Shown in pieces: positions 18,867 to 27,366 of a stretch of DNA of 36,890 bases. A program made the position numbers and the translations under genes. Below the pieces are notes generated by a model. That model was not told the DNA's origin, made no database searches, and saw only the letters and a program-made list of their open reading frames with translations. How positions within the stretch are numbered: position 1 is the stretch's first letter; every line of letters starts with the position of its first letter. The stretch comes from Myroides sp. (GTDB lineage: Bacteria; Bacteroidota; Bacteroidia; Flavobacteriales; Flavobacteriaceae): NCBI GenBank assembly GCA_018384465.1, contig JAHAYQ010000207.1, forward strand, positions 1-36,890. The letters run 5' to 3'.

Positions 18867-19172
18867 ATGAATATTGACAGACTAGAATTTTTAGCATGGA
18901 TGGAGCGCCTAACGGAACGACTTAACATACTTGGCGACAATATTGACGACTTACAAAAGAAACGTAACAACATAGACGGTGAAGAATTATTGGATAATCA
19001 GGATTTGTTACAAATGCTAAAAATCAGCACCCGCTCGTTGCAACGATATCGCTCTTCTGGGAAACTCCCCTATTATACGATAAGTGGAAAACTTTATTAT
19101 AAACTATCGGACGTACATCAGTTTATACGAGACAGTTTTAACCAACCCTCAAACAGACAAAAAGCCATTTAG
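18867..19172 (+). CDS. Excisionase-family HTH protein
   Basis: A 101-residue protein. Residues 1-33 form a probable coiled-coil helix (leucine-rich, LTERLNILGDNIDDLQKK). Residues 36-92 form a MerR/Xis-like winged helix: LLQMLKISTRSLQRYRSSG, then PYYTISGKLYYKLSDVHQFI. Proteins of this type in CTnDOT-like elements bend DNA at attachment sites or regulate the excision operon. It is the first gene after rteC and precedes the DUF3945-topB pair by 87 bp. The family is clear; whether it is a recombination directionality factor or only a regulator cannot be decided from sequence. Confidence 0.8.
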   Translation: MNIDRLEFLAWMERLTERLNILGDNIDDLQKKRNNIDGEELLDNQDLLQMLKISTRSLQRYRSSGKLPYYTISGKLYYKLSDVHQFIRDSFNQPSNRQKAI

Positions 19173-19225
19173 TGCCAAGTACGACCTCTGAAAACCACTT
19201 TAGGTATTACAGAATACACTTGTCA

Positions 19226-19233
19226 TACTTTCG
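19226..19233 (+). promoter_or_regulatory. Probable -7 element for the DUF3945-topB operon
   Basis: TACTTTCG (19226-19233) resembles the Bacteroidota -7 consensus TAnnTTTG with one mismatch and leaves a short leader of about 20 bases before the ATG at 19260. No clear -33 TTTG is seen at the ideal distance, so confidence is moderate. Confidence 0.4.
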
Positions 19234-19259
19234 CCTGTAAACTTTAAATTTTTAAGATT

Positions 19260-20723
19260 ATGAGTGAAGAAACAACAAATAAACAGGAATTACCCGAACA
19301 GCTTTCGGATATTTTATTGGTATTGGATAAAGAGAAAATGAAAATTCAAGCTGTTAAGAGCATCGACGAAAACGGAAATATGAAAACTGTAGATCCTACG
19401 AAAAAGAATCAAAATCAGTTTTTACGTGTAGACAAACACGGTGATTTCTTTTCCAATTTTTTCTCCAATTTCTTCAGCCAATTGAAGAACCCAACGAATT
19501 TTTCCTTTTTCAAAGTTCCTGAACCTATTGCTCTTGACAAAGCAAAAGAATTGCAGAAACAGGTTGATAACCCAACTCCTGATGGCGAAAAAGTGATGAA
19601 AGAACATGAATTAAAGACCAGTGGATTAGATAATAGTAAACAAGAAAATAAAAATGATATGGCAACAACACAAACAACAGCAACGGCAAACGAATACCGT
19701 TACAAACCAGAGCAGATTGATTGGGACACCATGAAAAATCTTGGATTAAGTAAGGAATACCTTGAAAAAAGAAACTTGCTAGATCCTTTGTTACGTGGTT
19801 ATAAAACCAACGAATTGATACCAATAGGTGTTAACCTTGGAAGCTCTATTCTTCGCACAGATGCCCGCTTGTCTTTACAGCAAAACGAAGAAGGAAATGT
19901 AGTCGTGGCAATTCATGGTATTAAAAAAGAACCAAATCTACACTTTGAATTTTTCGGACATAAGTTTACAGATGAGGATAAGAAAAACTTACTCGAAACT
20001 GGCAATATGGGACGAGTAGTTAATCTGACCAATTCTAAAACAGGTGAACAAATGCCCTCCATTATCAGTATTGACAGGTTGACCAATGATGTAATTGCTT
20101 TACGAACTGATTTTATTAAGATACCAGATGAGATTAAAGGTGTTAAACTGAACGAAGAGCAAAAACAGACCTTAAAGGAAGGCAAACCACTCCAATTAGA
20201 TGGTATGATTTCAGCAAAAGGAACGGAGTTTTCAGCAACTGTACAGTACAATGCAGACAAACGCTATGTAGAATTTCAGTTTGACAGAAGCAACACGAAT
20301 AAACAAACGCAAAGCAACGGACAGCGCAATCAACAGAACCAATCGCAGGAAGCTCCAAAAACCTTTCGAGATAAAGAATTGGATAATGAGCAACATCAAA
20401 AATTCAAAGATGGTCAAACGGTTTATCTAAGCGGATTGGTGGATAAGAAAGGTAAAGAATACAATGGTTATATCACTTTTAATAAAGAAACCAATAAAAC
20501 AGACTTCTCTTTCCAAAATCCGAATAAGCTCAAAGAACAAGCGAAACCTACCGAAGCCTATAAAACGCAGACTGCGGTCAATTCCGAGGGTAAAACCAAC
20601 GAAGCGACCAAGAACATCAAAGAGCCTTTGAAATCGGGACAAAAAAATCCAGATAGCAAGAAACAGCAGGAAGAACAGGAAAAACCTAAAGCACCTGCTA
20701 AATCCAAAGGCAGAAAAATGTAA
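19260..20723 (+). CDS. DUF4099/DUF3945 domain protein of Bacteroidota ICEs
   Basis: A 487-residue protein found next to topoisomerase III in many Bacteroidota mobile elements. The N-terminal 100 residues start MSEETTNKQELPEQL and contain an aromatic repeat, FFSNFFSNFFSQL, near 63-75. A DUF4099-like region begins at YKPEQIDWDTMKNLGLS (about 148). Two DUF3945-type units follow, each with a 'Q-x-LKEGKPLQLDGM' or 'HQKFKDGQTVYLSGL' signature (about 305 and 385). The C-terminus is a Lys/Glu/Gln-rich disordered tail. The function is unknown; linkage suggests a role in excision or transfer DNA processing. It ends 17 bp before topB. Confidence 0.85.
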   Translation: MSEETTNKQELPEQLSDILLVLDKEKMKIQAVKSIDENGNMKTVDPTKKNQNQFLRVDKHGDFFSNFFSNFFSQLKNPTNFSFFKVPEPIALDKAKELQKQVDNPTPDGEKVMKEHELKTSGLDNSKQENKNDMATTQTTATANEYRYKPEQIDWDTMKNLGLSKEYLEKRNLLDPLLRGYKTNELIPIGVNLGSSILRTDARLSLQQNEEGNVVVAIHGIKKEPNLHFEFFGHKFTDEDKKNLLETGNMGRVVNLTNSKTGEQMPSIISIDRLTNDVIALRTDFIKIPDEIKGVKLNEEQKQTLKEGKPLQLDGMISAKGTEFSATVQYNADKRYVEFQFDRSNTNKQTQSNGQRNQQNQSQEAPKTFRDKELDNEQHQKFKDGQTVYLSGLVDKKGKEYNGYITFNKETNKTDFSFQNPNKLKEQAKPTEAYKTQTAVNSEGKTNEATKNIKEPLKSGQKNPDSKKQQEEQEKPKAPAKSKGRKM

Positions 20724-20740
20724 TCGATAAAAAAAAGAGT

Positions 20741-22828
20741 ATGAAAGCAATTATTGCAGAAAAACCAAGTGTAGCAAGAGAAATAGCTGGACTTGTGGGA
20801 GCATCCGATAAAAAAGACGGATACCTAATGGGTAACGGCTATTTGGTTACCTGGGCATTCGGACATTTGGTGGGATTGGGAATGCCCGAAGATTACGGAA
20901 TATCAGGTTTTCAGAAAGCTTCGCTTCCGATACTTCCCAACCCATTTTTATTAACCGTTCGTAAAGTAAAAAAGGACAAAAGTTATGTAGATGATACAGG
21001 TGCATTAAAGCAATTGAAAGTGATTGAACAGATCTTCAATCGTTGCAATAGTATTATCGTAGCCACAGATGCTGGTCGTGAAGGTGAACTGATATTCCGC
21101 TACATCTATGAATATCTTAAATGCAACAAGCCTTTTGAACGCCTTTGGATCAGTTCGCTTACCGAAAAAGCCATCAAACAGGGTTTTGACAATCTTAAAA
21201 ACGGAAAAGAATTTGACGGATTATATCAAGCTGCACAAGGTAGAAGTCGAGCTGACTGGTTGGTAGGAATCAACGCATCGCAAGCATTAAGCATAGCCGC
21301 AGGCAATGGTATTTATTCACTTGGAAGAGTACAAACGCCTACATTGGCTTTAATTTGTAAACGCTATTTGGAAAACAAAAAATTCTCGGTACAGAAATAT
21401 TGGCAAATACAGTTATTGCATAATAAGGAATTCATTGATTTTAAAAGTCTATCTACAAAAAAATGGGAAGATAAAAAACTGGCAGAGGACACCTTAACGT
21501 CTATCCAAAGAAATGGAAACGTCGCTACAGTTACCTCCGTAGAAAGCAAAAACGTTACAGAACAAGCACCTTTGTTGTTTGACCTAACAGGTCTTCAAAA
21601 AGAAGTCAATAAAAAGCTGAACCTTTCAGCCGATGAGACTCTCAACATTGCTCAAAGCCTATACGAAAAGAAATTTATCACCTATCCACGCACCGGAAGC
21701 AAATATATTCCCGAAGATGTATGGGCTGAAATCCCTAATCTCGTAAGAGCTTTACAAGACAGAGATTCCTGCAAACAAGCCATAACCAAAGTAAAATGGG
21801 GACGATTCAACAAACGTATGGTGAACGATTTGCGAGTCACCGATCATCACGGTTTATTGATTACAGAGAAAATTCCTTCGGCTTTAAACGCAAAGGAAAA
21901 CGCCCTTTATGACATGATTGCATTACGGTTGCTCGAAGCCCTTTCTGGCGCTTGTATCAAAGAGATAACTGATGTTTCTTTACAAGCACTGCATTACGAT
22001 TTCACCGCAAAAGGCAGTAAGGTTTTAGAATCTGGTTGGCGCGCTATTAAGGGAAGTTTCTCCGATGAGGATACCGACCCGATGCAGGATTTACCGGAAC
22101 TTAGAAAAGGTGATGAAATTAAAATAAACGAAGCTACCGTTTTGGAAAAAACAACTAAAGCGCCCGTACTTTATACGGAAGCAGGACTTTTATCAGCTAT
22201 GGAAAGTGCCGGAAAGCAGATTGAAAATGCCGAGGAACGCAAAGCTTTACAAAATATTGGTATCGGTACGCCTGCTACAAGAGCCTCCATTATTGAAACC
22301 TTGTTTAGCCGTAATTACATTCAAAGGGAAAAGAAATCGTTGATTCCTACCGAAAAGGGATTACAAGTGTATGAATTGGTCAAAGACCGGAAAATTGCAG
22401 ACGTGGCAATGACCGCCGAATGGGAATTGGCTTTGCAGAAAATCGAAAACAACGAAAGTGATTCAGATGCATTTCAAAAAGAAATGGAAATCTATGCGAC
22501 AACCATTACCAATGAATTATTGCAAATTTCCATTGTCCAAAACAACCTGCCTAAATTGGTTTGTCCGAAATGTAAAAGCCAGCAACTGATTATTAGAGAT
22601 AAGATTGTTAAATGTCCTGATGAAGTTTGTAGCTGGGTACAGTTCCGAAATGTTTGTGGGGTACAAATCGGCATTGCTGATATTGAAGGCTTAGTTAACA
22701 AAGGTAAAACCTCGCTTATCAAAGGAATGAAAAGCAAAGCCGGAAAGCAATTCGATTCTTATATCGTATTGAATGAGGATTGCAAAACTTCTTTTGAGTT
22801 TGCTAATAATAAAAGCTACAAAAAGTAA
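20741..22828 (+). CDS. topB: Type IA DNA topoisomerase III
   Basis: A 695-residue topoisomerase that cuts one DNA strand through a tyrosyl phosphodiester and passes the other. The TOPRIM part starts at residue 1 (MKAIIAEKPSVAREIAGLVG) and includes ATDAGREGELIFRYIY. The active-site tyrosine is Y315 in ITYPRTGSKYIPED. GIGTPATRASIIETL follows. The C-terminal zinc finger has LVCPKCKSQQ and CPDEVCSW. In CTnDOT the matching gene is exc, in the excision operon, and the arrangement here (HTH, DUF3945, topB) agrees. The stop codon shares one base with the next start (TAATG), so the ORF6N gene is translationally coupled. Family assignment is essentially certain. Confidence 0.96.
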   Translation: MKAIIAEKPSVAREIAGLVGASDKKDGYLMGNGYLVTWAFGHLVGLGMPEDYGISGFQKASLPILPNPFLLTVRKVKKDKSYVDDTGALKQLKVIEQIFNRCNSIIVATDAGREGELIFRYIYEYLKCNKPFERLWISSLTEKAIKQGFDNLKNGKEFDGLYQAAQGRSRADWLVGINASQALSIAAGNGIYSLGRVQTPTLALICKRYLENKKFSVQKYWQIQLLHNKEFIDFKSLSTKKWEDKKLAEDTLTSIQRNGNVATVTSVESKNVTEQAPLLFDLTGLQKEVNKKLNLSADETLNIAQSLYEKKFITYPRTGSKYIPEDVWAEIPNLVRALQDRDSCKQAITKVKWGRFNKRMVNDLRVTDHHGLLITEKIPSALNAKENALYDMIALRLLEALSGACIKEITDVSLQALHYDFTAKGSKVLESGWRAIKGSFSDEDTDPMQDLPELRKGDEIKINEATVLEKTTKAPVLYTEAGLLSAMESAGKQIENAEERKALQNIGIGTPATRASIIETLFSRNYIQREKKSLIPTEKGLQVYELVKDRKIADVAMTAEWELALQKIENNESDSDAFQKEMEIYATTITNELLQISIVQNNLPKLVCPKCKSQQLIIRDKIVKCPDEVCSWVQFRNVCGVQIGIADIEGLVNKGKTSLIKGMKSKAGKQFDSYIVLNEDCKTSFEFANNKSYKK

Positions 22829-23715
22829 TGGAAAATAAGCCTATTATTAGTCCGATGAAAATCAAGAATCTGATTTATACCATACGAGATAAACAAGTGA
22901 TATTGGATAGTGATATTGCAAAAATTTACCAAGTGGAAACAAAGGTTTTCAATCAAGCCGTAAAACGAAATGTTGAACGTTTTCCTGAAAATTTTCGTTT
23001 TCAATTGACACAAGACGAGTTTGATACGATAAACTTGAGGTCACAATTTGTGACCTCAAGTTTTAATTACGGTGGTAGACGCTATTTGCCTTATGTGTTT
23101 ACTGAACAGGGAATTGCAATGTTGAGTGCGGTACTTCGATCCGATGTCGCAGTAAAAGTCAGTATCGAAATTATGAATGCTTTTGTAGAAATGCGAAAAT
23201 TACTGATCAGCAATGCTTCGTTATTTCATCGTTTAAACAAAATTGAGTTGAAGCAATTGGAATCCGATCAAAAGTTTGAAGAAATCTTTAAGGCTTTAGA
23301 AAGCGATAAACTTCACAGCGATAAAGGTGTTTTTTATGATGGTCAAATTTTCGATGCCTATACTTTTGTGTCCGATATTATCCGAAGTGCCAAAAGCTCC
23401 ATTATCTTAATTGATAATTATGTGGATGATACCGTACTGACTTTATTAGGAAAACGGAATGATAATGTAACCGCAACTATCTACACCAAAAACATCAGCA
23501 ATCAATTAAAGTTGGATTTACAACGGTACAACAGTCAATATCCTCAAATTGAAATTGAGGTTTTTTCCGATGCTCACGACCGTTTTATAATCATAGATCA
23601 AACAGAACTCTACCATATCGGTGCATCGCTCAAAGATTTAGGTAAAAAATGGTTTGCCTTTTCGAGAATGGATATTGAAGTTGGTAGGATGCTTGAAATA
23701 TTAAATAAACAATAA
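22828..23715 (+). CDS. ORF6N DNA-binding domain protein with PLD-like C-terminus
   Basis: The protein has 295 residues. Residues 5-115 form an ORF6N (KilA-N-related) domain: IYTIRDKQVILDSDIAKIY, then FPENFRFQL and GGRRYLPYVFTEQGIAML. A helical linker follows. From about 170 there is a phospholipase-D-like fold: SSIILIDNYVDD, then HDRFIIID with H250 and D257, then HIGASLKDLG. The HKD motif is degenerate (H-D-R-F in place of H-x-K). ORF6N domains occur in phage antirepressors and regulators. The PLD-like part could be a nuclease or a binding fold. It is coupled to topB by a one-base overlap. Inside the coding sequence at 23034-23060 lies a perfect palindrome. The role in the ICE is unknown. Confidence 0.85.
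   Translation: MENKPIISPMKIKNLIYTIRDKQVILDSDIAKIYQVETKVFNQAVKRNVERFPENFRFQLTQDEFDTINLRSQFVTSSFNYGGRRYLPYVFTEQGIAMLSAVLRSDVAVKVSIEIMNAFVEMRKLLISNASLFHRLNKIELKQLESDQKFEEIFKALESDKLHSDKGVFYDGQIFDAYTFVSDIIRSAKSSIILIDNYVDDTVLTLLGKRNDNVTATIYTKNISNQLKLDLQRYNSQYPQIEIEVFSDAHDRFIIIDQTELYHIGASLKDLGKKWFAFSRMDIEVGRMLEILNKQ
23034..23060. repeat. Perfect 13+1+13 palindrome inside the ORF6N gene
   Basis: The arms CTTGAGGTCACAA and TTGTGACCTCAAG are exact reverse complements around a single T at 23047. It encodes part of the conserved NLRSQFVTSS segment of the ORF6N domain. A 27-bp perfect palindrome in a coding region is unusual and could be a binding site for the gene's own product, or a translation-affecting hairpin. 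Confidence 0.75.
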
Positions 23716-23741
23716 ACCCTCCGAATTCGGAGGGTTTATTG
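23710..23741. terminator. Bidirectional terminator between ORF6N and ABC-3C genes
   Basis: A fully palindromic 32-bp sequence (16+16, core CCCTCCGAATTCGGAGGG with A/T-rich ends) spans the ORF6N stop codon and lies 20 bases from the end of the converging ATPase gene. A/T flanks on both sides let it terminate transcripts from either direction. Confidence 0.8.
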
Positions 23742-23761
23742 TCTGGATGTTAAAAATAATA

Positions 23762-25720
23762 TTATTTATTAATATGTTTTAAACTTGGATTATCTTTTGT
23801 GTAATATTCTCCGACGATATGCTCGGAATGTAATAAATCATCTGTTATATAAGATGTTGTATATATTAATTGACTTTTTTTGTTTGGATCAAGTAAATTA
23901 ACTCTTTGAATTAAAATGTTTTGAAAATTTTGAGCTCGTTCTTTTTCGATACCTTTATCCTCCATATTATCGGCAAAAATAAATCTAGGAAAACGCATGC
24001 TCCCTTGTTTAAGGGAAGCAAGATATAATGCAAATCTAGCAGAAATTTTCAAGTAGAAATTGGAGCTAGCGGAAAACTTTTGGTATTGCTTGAACTTTTC
24101 CGTATCGTCGGTTTTTAAGTATACTAGATTATTTGAAAAATCAATAATTAAATCCTTTGGCTCAGCACTTGTAAATTCACGTTGTCTTTCAAAATCATTA
24201 TTAAGAAGATATACTCCTTCTGTTTGAATAGTTGATATAGTTTCCTTTTTAAGATTTTTTTGAATTTTCTGAATAGTTAATATTCTATATTTTAATGACG
24301 AAATGTTTTTATCCAAAGTCAGTTTTTCTTCTAGCAATTTCTCAAAAATAGATGCTTGTTCAAGCATAGTTCTAAACTGTAGAATTTCACCTTCTGCTAA
24401 ACCTTTTTGAAAATTTAATGAATCTAATTTTTCCAATTCAAAAGGTCTAACATCTACAATTGAAGCGTTAACTCTGATTTGCAAATCATTTAGTTCAGAA
24501 ATATTCTTCTCTAAACTAGACTCAAGTCTAGTTAAATTTTTATTTTTAAATTTCAACAGTTTTTTAGATTCGTCAATTTGAAATTTAATTTCTAGTTGCA
24601 TTCTTTTAGCTTGTGTTATTCCAAAACTATCATCGGAACTTTGTTTACATAACTTACAATTATGCTCATTATCCGTTTGAATAAGCTTATTTAAACACTC
24701 AGGACAATAATCTAAAGGAATATTGCCTAAAAACTCCCGTGTATGCACTGAATTACTTAATGCCCTATATTTGTCATTTAACGCTTCTATAAAAAACTCT
24801 GAATCAACTAATTCATTTGACAAAATAGAGATCTCATTCTGCAAATTTACTACTATAATTCTTTTATCAGATGTCTGTTCTTGCAGTTTTTGAAATTCCA
24901 ATTGATCAGTAGAATGGTAATTAATCTCTTTAATACTACTTCTTATTTGTAAGATCTCTTCATTTAAACTTTTAATCTCAATTTCTTTATTTTGAATTTG
25001 GGTGTTTAAATGTTCTTTGTTTAAAGAAAAAGCATTTTGAAAAAATCTTTTCGTTAAACGGATTTCATTTTTGACTTCTTCAAGTTGTTTTTCAGCGTGA
25101 TAAAGATCTAACTTTAATGTATATAAATCTTGATTATAAACTCCAAGTAATAAATCTGATACCGCCTCACGAGTAGTTTGCTTATCAAATTCTTCATAGA
25201 AAAACAATGAACTAGTAGGTGACTCTTGGTCGATATATAATAACCTTAAAATCTGGTGAATTGTTATATTATTTTCCTCTTTAACTTCAGGTAATCCTAA
25301 CAATTCAAATAGTACATTTGAAAAGCTTCTTTTCTCTGGTGTTGTGTTATATTGGAACTTTTGCCAATATTTATTTGGTGGCGGGTTCTGACTTTCATCA
25401 TAATCCCCCCAGAAAATGTGCATTGCAATACGTGCATTTATATTGTTAGTTCTGTCACTAATTTCTATATATCGTTTGATTGTTACGATTGTATCATTTG
25501 CTAATATTTCTGCAAAAACAACTTGACATTCTCGTGCTTCAGGTACAAAATCATTGAATTCCCCTCCCAAAGCAAAAAAAATAAAATGGGTAATTGTTGA
25601 CTTTCCACTACTATTGTCACCACAAATAATATTAATTCCGTGATGAAATTTCTCATCATAAGCAACTTCACCATTATTAGTGTAAACAATTAATCTGTTT
25701 AAATGTAGATTATTCATCAT
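23762..25720 (-). CDS. ABC-three-component system ATPase with zinc hook
   Basis: A 652-residue SMC/Rad50-like ATPase. Walker A is GDNSSGKST with Lys40, and the Walker B-like segment is FIFADNMED near residue 580. Between them are long coiled coils. A CxxC-x12-CxxC cluster (C339, C342, C355, C358) at their middle resembles a zinc hook that can join two ATPases. It is the last gene of a four-gene minus-strand operon and overlaps the upstream middle component by 11 bp. ABC-3C systems are predicted conflict systems in which such an ATPase works with a middle component and a C-terminal-domain protein; nucleic-acid sensing is the usual proposal. Family assignment rests on motifs plus the neighbours. 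Confidence 0.82.
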   Translation of the reverse strand: MMNNLHLNRLIVYTNNGEVAYDEKFHHGINIICGDNSSGKSTITHFIFFALGGEFNDFVPEARECQVVFAEILANDTIVTIKRYIEISDRTNNINARIAMHIFWGDYDESQNPPPNKYWQKFQYNTTPEKRSFSNVLFELLGLPEVKEENNITIHQILRLLYIDQESPTSSLFFYEEFDKQTTREAVSDLLLGVYNQDLYTLKLDLYHAEKQLEEVKNEIRLTKRFFQNAFSLNKEHLNTQIQNKEIEIKSLNEEILQIRSSIKEINYHSTDQLEFQKLQEQTSDKRIIVVNLQNEISILSNELVDSEFFIEALNDKYRALSNSVHTREFLGNIPLDYCPECLNKLIQTDNEHNCKLCKQSSDDSFGITQAKRMQLEIKFQIDESKKLLKFKNKNLTRLESSLEKNISELNDLQIRVNASIVDVRPFELEKLDSLNFQKGLAEGEILQFRTMLEQASIFEKLLEEKLTLDKNISSLKYRILTIQKIQKNLKKETISTIQTEGVYLLNNDFERQREFTSAEPKDLIIDFSNNLVYLKTDDTEKFKQYQKFSASSNFYLKISARFALYLASLKQGSMRFPRFIFADNMEDKGIEKERAQNFQNILIQRVNLLDPNKKSQLIYTTSYITDDLLHSEHIVGEYYTKDNPSLKHINK

Positions 25721-26228
25721 ATTTACTTTCCATTAAATTACTTCTAAATTTTAGACCCTTAGCACCAAATAATGAGATATCGTAAAAGCTCGAAGTAACA
25801 ATCGTTATTATATTTTTTTCTCGTGCAGATAATTCTCCAACAGATTTAGAATAGTTCTCCAGATGATCTAAAGAATTAATTTTAATAAAATTTTCTAGTA
25901 GTGAATCTTTATCAATTATATTATATGAAGCTAGACAAGTAAGTGCTGAAATTTGATATGGTTTGATTTTTTCTAGTGTTTTTCTTTCGTCATAAATCTC
26001 TTGATAAGGATTGGTCTTAGTTATATTTAACTGCTTTAGAATTTTCTTAAATTCAATTTCATTTCTTTGGGGCTTAAGTTTAAATATTTCATTTGGAAAC
26101 AGTAAATAATAATCCCAGATTCTAATTTTATCAGTCTCTATTTTTTCATCAGGGTTAATCTTACTTAGCAAATGAAGCATGCGAAAAATAGTATGATATA
26201 AATCAAAAGCATTGTTATATAGTATCAT
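25710..26228 (-). CDS. ABC-three-component system middle component
   Basis: A 172-residue protein opening with YNNAFDLYHTIFRMLHLL and then IRIWDYYLLFPNEIF. These match the start of ABC-3C middle-component proteins, which begin with a similar Y-x-x-AFD-x-YHT block followed by an R-I-x-D-(F/Y)-YLLFP block. The rest is helical with a winged-helix-like character (KPYQISALTCLASYN). It overlaps the ATPase gene by 11 bp and the upstream CTD gene by 14 bp, indicating coupled translation. It probably bridges the ATPase and the CTD partner. The exact subtype is not certain. Confidence 0.75.
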   Translation of the reverse strand: MILYNNAFDLYHTIFRMLHLLSKINPDEKIETDKIRIWDYYLLFPNEIFKLKPQRNEIEFKKILKQLNITKTNPYQEIYDERKTLEKIKPYQISALTCLASYNIIDKDSLLENFIKINSLDHLENYSKSVGELSAREKNIITIVTSSFYDISLFGAKGLKFRSNLMESKYDE

Positions 26229-26787
26229 AATCTTTCCAATTTAAATGGCATTTACCGGTTAAAAAATAAATCATACCATAAATATCATTTACGTTATAAT
26301 TTAGAAAGTTATCAGCTTCGCCTTCTTTATTTAGGACATCTAAAATTGGTTGTATAACCTTTTCTCTCAAAATAATTATCACTTCTGATTTAGGAGCTCT
26401 TTCTTCAATTTTTGGAAAAACATAAGTATAGAAATCATTGTCAATTAAAGAAAAAATTTCTACATCTATCTCTTGCTGAGTTTGAAACATTTCACCTTTG
26501 ACAACTCTTTTAGAATATTTCTCTTTAAAATTTAAAGCTCTTAAAATTTCACGGCTATTAAATCCGGCATCAGTGAGTTTTTTTTCCAAACCTATTCCAT
26601 CCTGTATTGTGTTATAATTATGGAAATCTTCTATAAATGTTTCATACCGTTGATCACTTAGTACTTCTTCTTGAAGTTTTTCAAATCTCTTTTGCCATTT
26701 AGATTTGGCAGTAAGGTATACGTTATCTACTTTGCCAATATTGTTTTGTTGCTCGATAGATGCATCATTCTGAATTTTTTGAGTCAT
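26215..26787 (-). CDS. ABC-three-component C-terminal-domain protein
   Basis: A 190-residue protein. The C-terminal half resembles the ABC-3C CTD: helical, ending NYNVNDIYGMIYFLTGKCHLNW, with the GMIYFLTG-x-CH motif. Residues 10-25 (SIEQQNNIGKVDNVYL) form a short polar/beta motif that recurs at the C-terminus of the neighbouring 113-residue protein. In most ABC-3C systems the CTD is fused to an effector (nuclease, protease and so on). Here there is no room for one, and the upstream small protein is probably the effector in trans. It overlaps the middle-component gene by 14 bp. Confidence 0.7.
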   Translation of the reverse strand: MTQKIQNDASIEQQNNIGKVDNVYLTAKSKWQKRFEKLQEEVLSDQRYETFIEDFHNYNTIQDGIGLEKKLTDAGFNSREILRALNFKEKYSKRVVKGEMFQTQQEIDVEIFSLIDNDFYTYVFPKIEERAPKSEVIIILREKVIQPILDVLNKEGEADNFLNYNVNDIYGMIYFLTGKCHLNWKDYDTI

Positions 26788-26790
26788 GGA

Positions 26791-27132
26791 TTATAAAGAG
26801 ACATTACCAGTAATATTCCCAACATTTACTTGTTTTTCAATACTGCCGTTATTCGTTATAGTTTGATGTATGTTTTCGATATTAGTTTGGGAATTTAAAA
26901 CAAAGCTTTCTAATTCATTTTTGAAATTTATATCTTCATTTAAAATTTCAATTAGTATCGTTTTAATGTCGTTTATCCCCATCTCTTCAATTATTTTATT
27001 TTTCTTTTGAAAAGGCGACTTCAATAAATTCCAAATATCTTCTCCTACTTTTCTTGCAGTTCCCTCTCCAATTTTATTAAGGAATGGAGTGATTAGTGTC
27101 AAAGCAGTTGTCGCTAATGTAATGTTGTCCAT
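26791..27132 (-). CDS. Small hydrophobic putative effector of the ABC-3C operon
   Basis: The protein has 113 residues. An amphipathic-to-hydrophobic N-terminus (ITLATTALTLITPFLNKIG, about 4-22) is followed by a helical basic stretch (ARKVGEDIWNLLKSPF). The end is SIEKQVNVGNITGNVSL (97-113), closely matching residues 10-25 of the next protein. Hydrophobic N-termini of this kind occur in bacterial membrane-acting effector domains, such as Bell-type domains controlled by amyloid-like motifs; that identity is inferred by pattern only. It is the first gene of the operon, three bases from the CTD gene. A hypothetical name would also be fair. Confidence 0.6.
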   Translation of the reverse strand: MDNITLATTALTLITPFLNKIGEGTARKVGEDIWNLLKSPFQKKNKIIEEMGINDIKTILIEILNEDINFKNELESFVLNSQTNIENIHQTITNNGSIEKQVNVGNITGNVSL

Positions 27133-27155
27133 ATTGTATAATTAGGTTTGAAAAA

Positions 27156-27210
27156 ATTGATAATTCCTAAGTATACGCAACGCGTATTCCCTATTAGATC
27201 GATTATCAAT
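27156..27210. promoter_or_regulatory. Nested inverted repeats in the ABC-3C promoter region
   Basis: An inner palindrome ATACGC AAC GCGTAT (27173-27187) lies between an outer pair ATTGATAAT (27156-27164) and ATTATCAAT (27202-27210). The set is 24-78 bases upstream of the ATG of the first ABC-3C gene and on the far side of the divergent DUF1896 gene. This looks like an operator region for the cargo operon. The region 27211-27366 holds no other clear element. Confidence 0.4.
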
Positions 27211-27366
27211 CCGTGTGTTCTCACAAACATACGAATTTAATCCTATCATATTAAGCTTCTCTATGTCAAATCCTGCCTCCTAAAGCCAATCCCTACCACT
27301 TCTACAAAAACTCCTACTACCTATGCTAATTTTATCCATCAAGCAAAATCATAAACATTTTAATGT

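Noticed and set aside
19913-20750. Several open frames antisense to the DUF3945 gene.
   Set aside because: They are hydrophobic, phenylalanine- and leucine-rich translations typical of the reverse of a Lys/Glu/Asn-rich gene and have no start context or homology.
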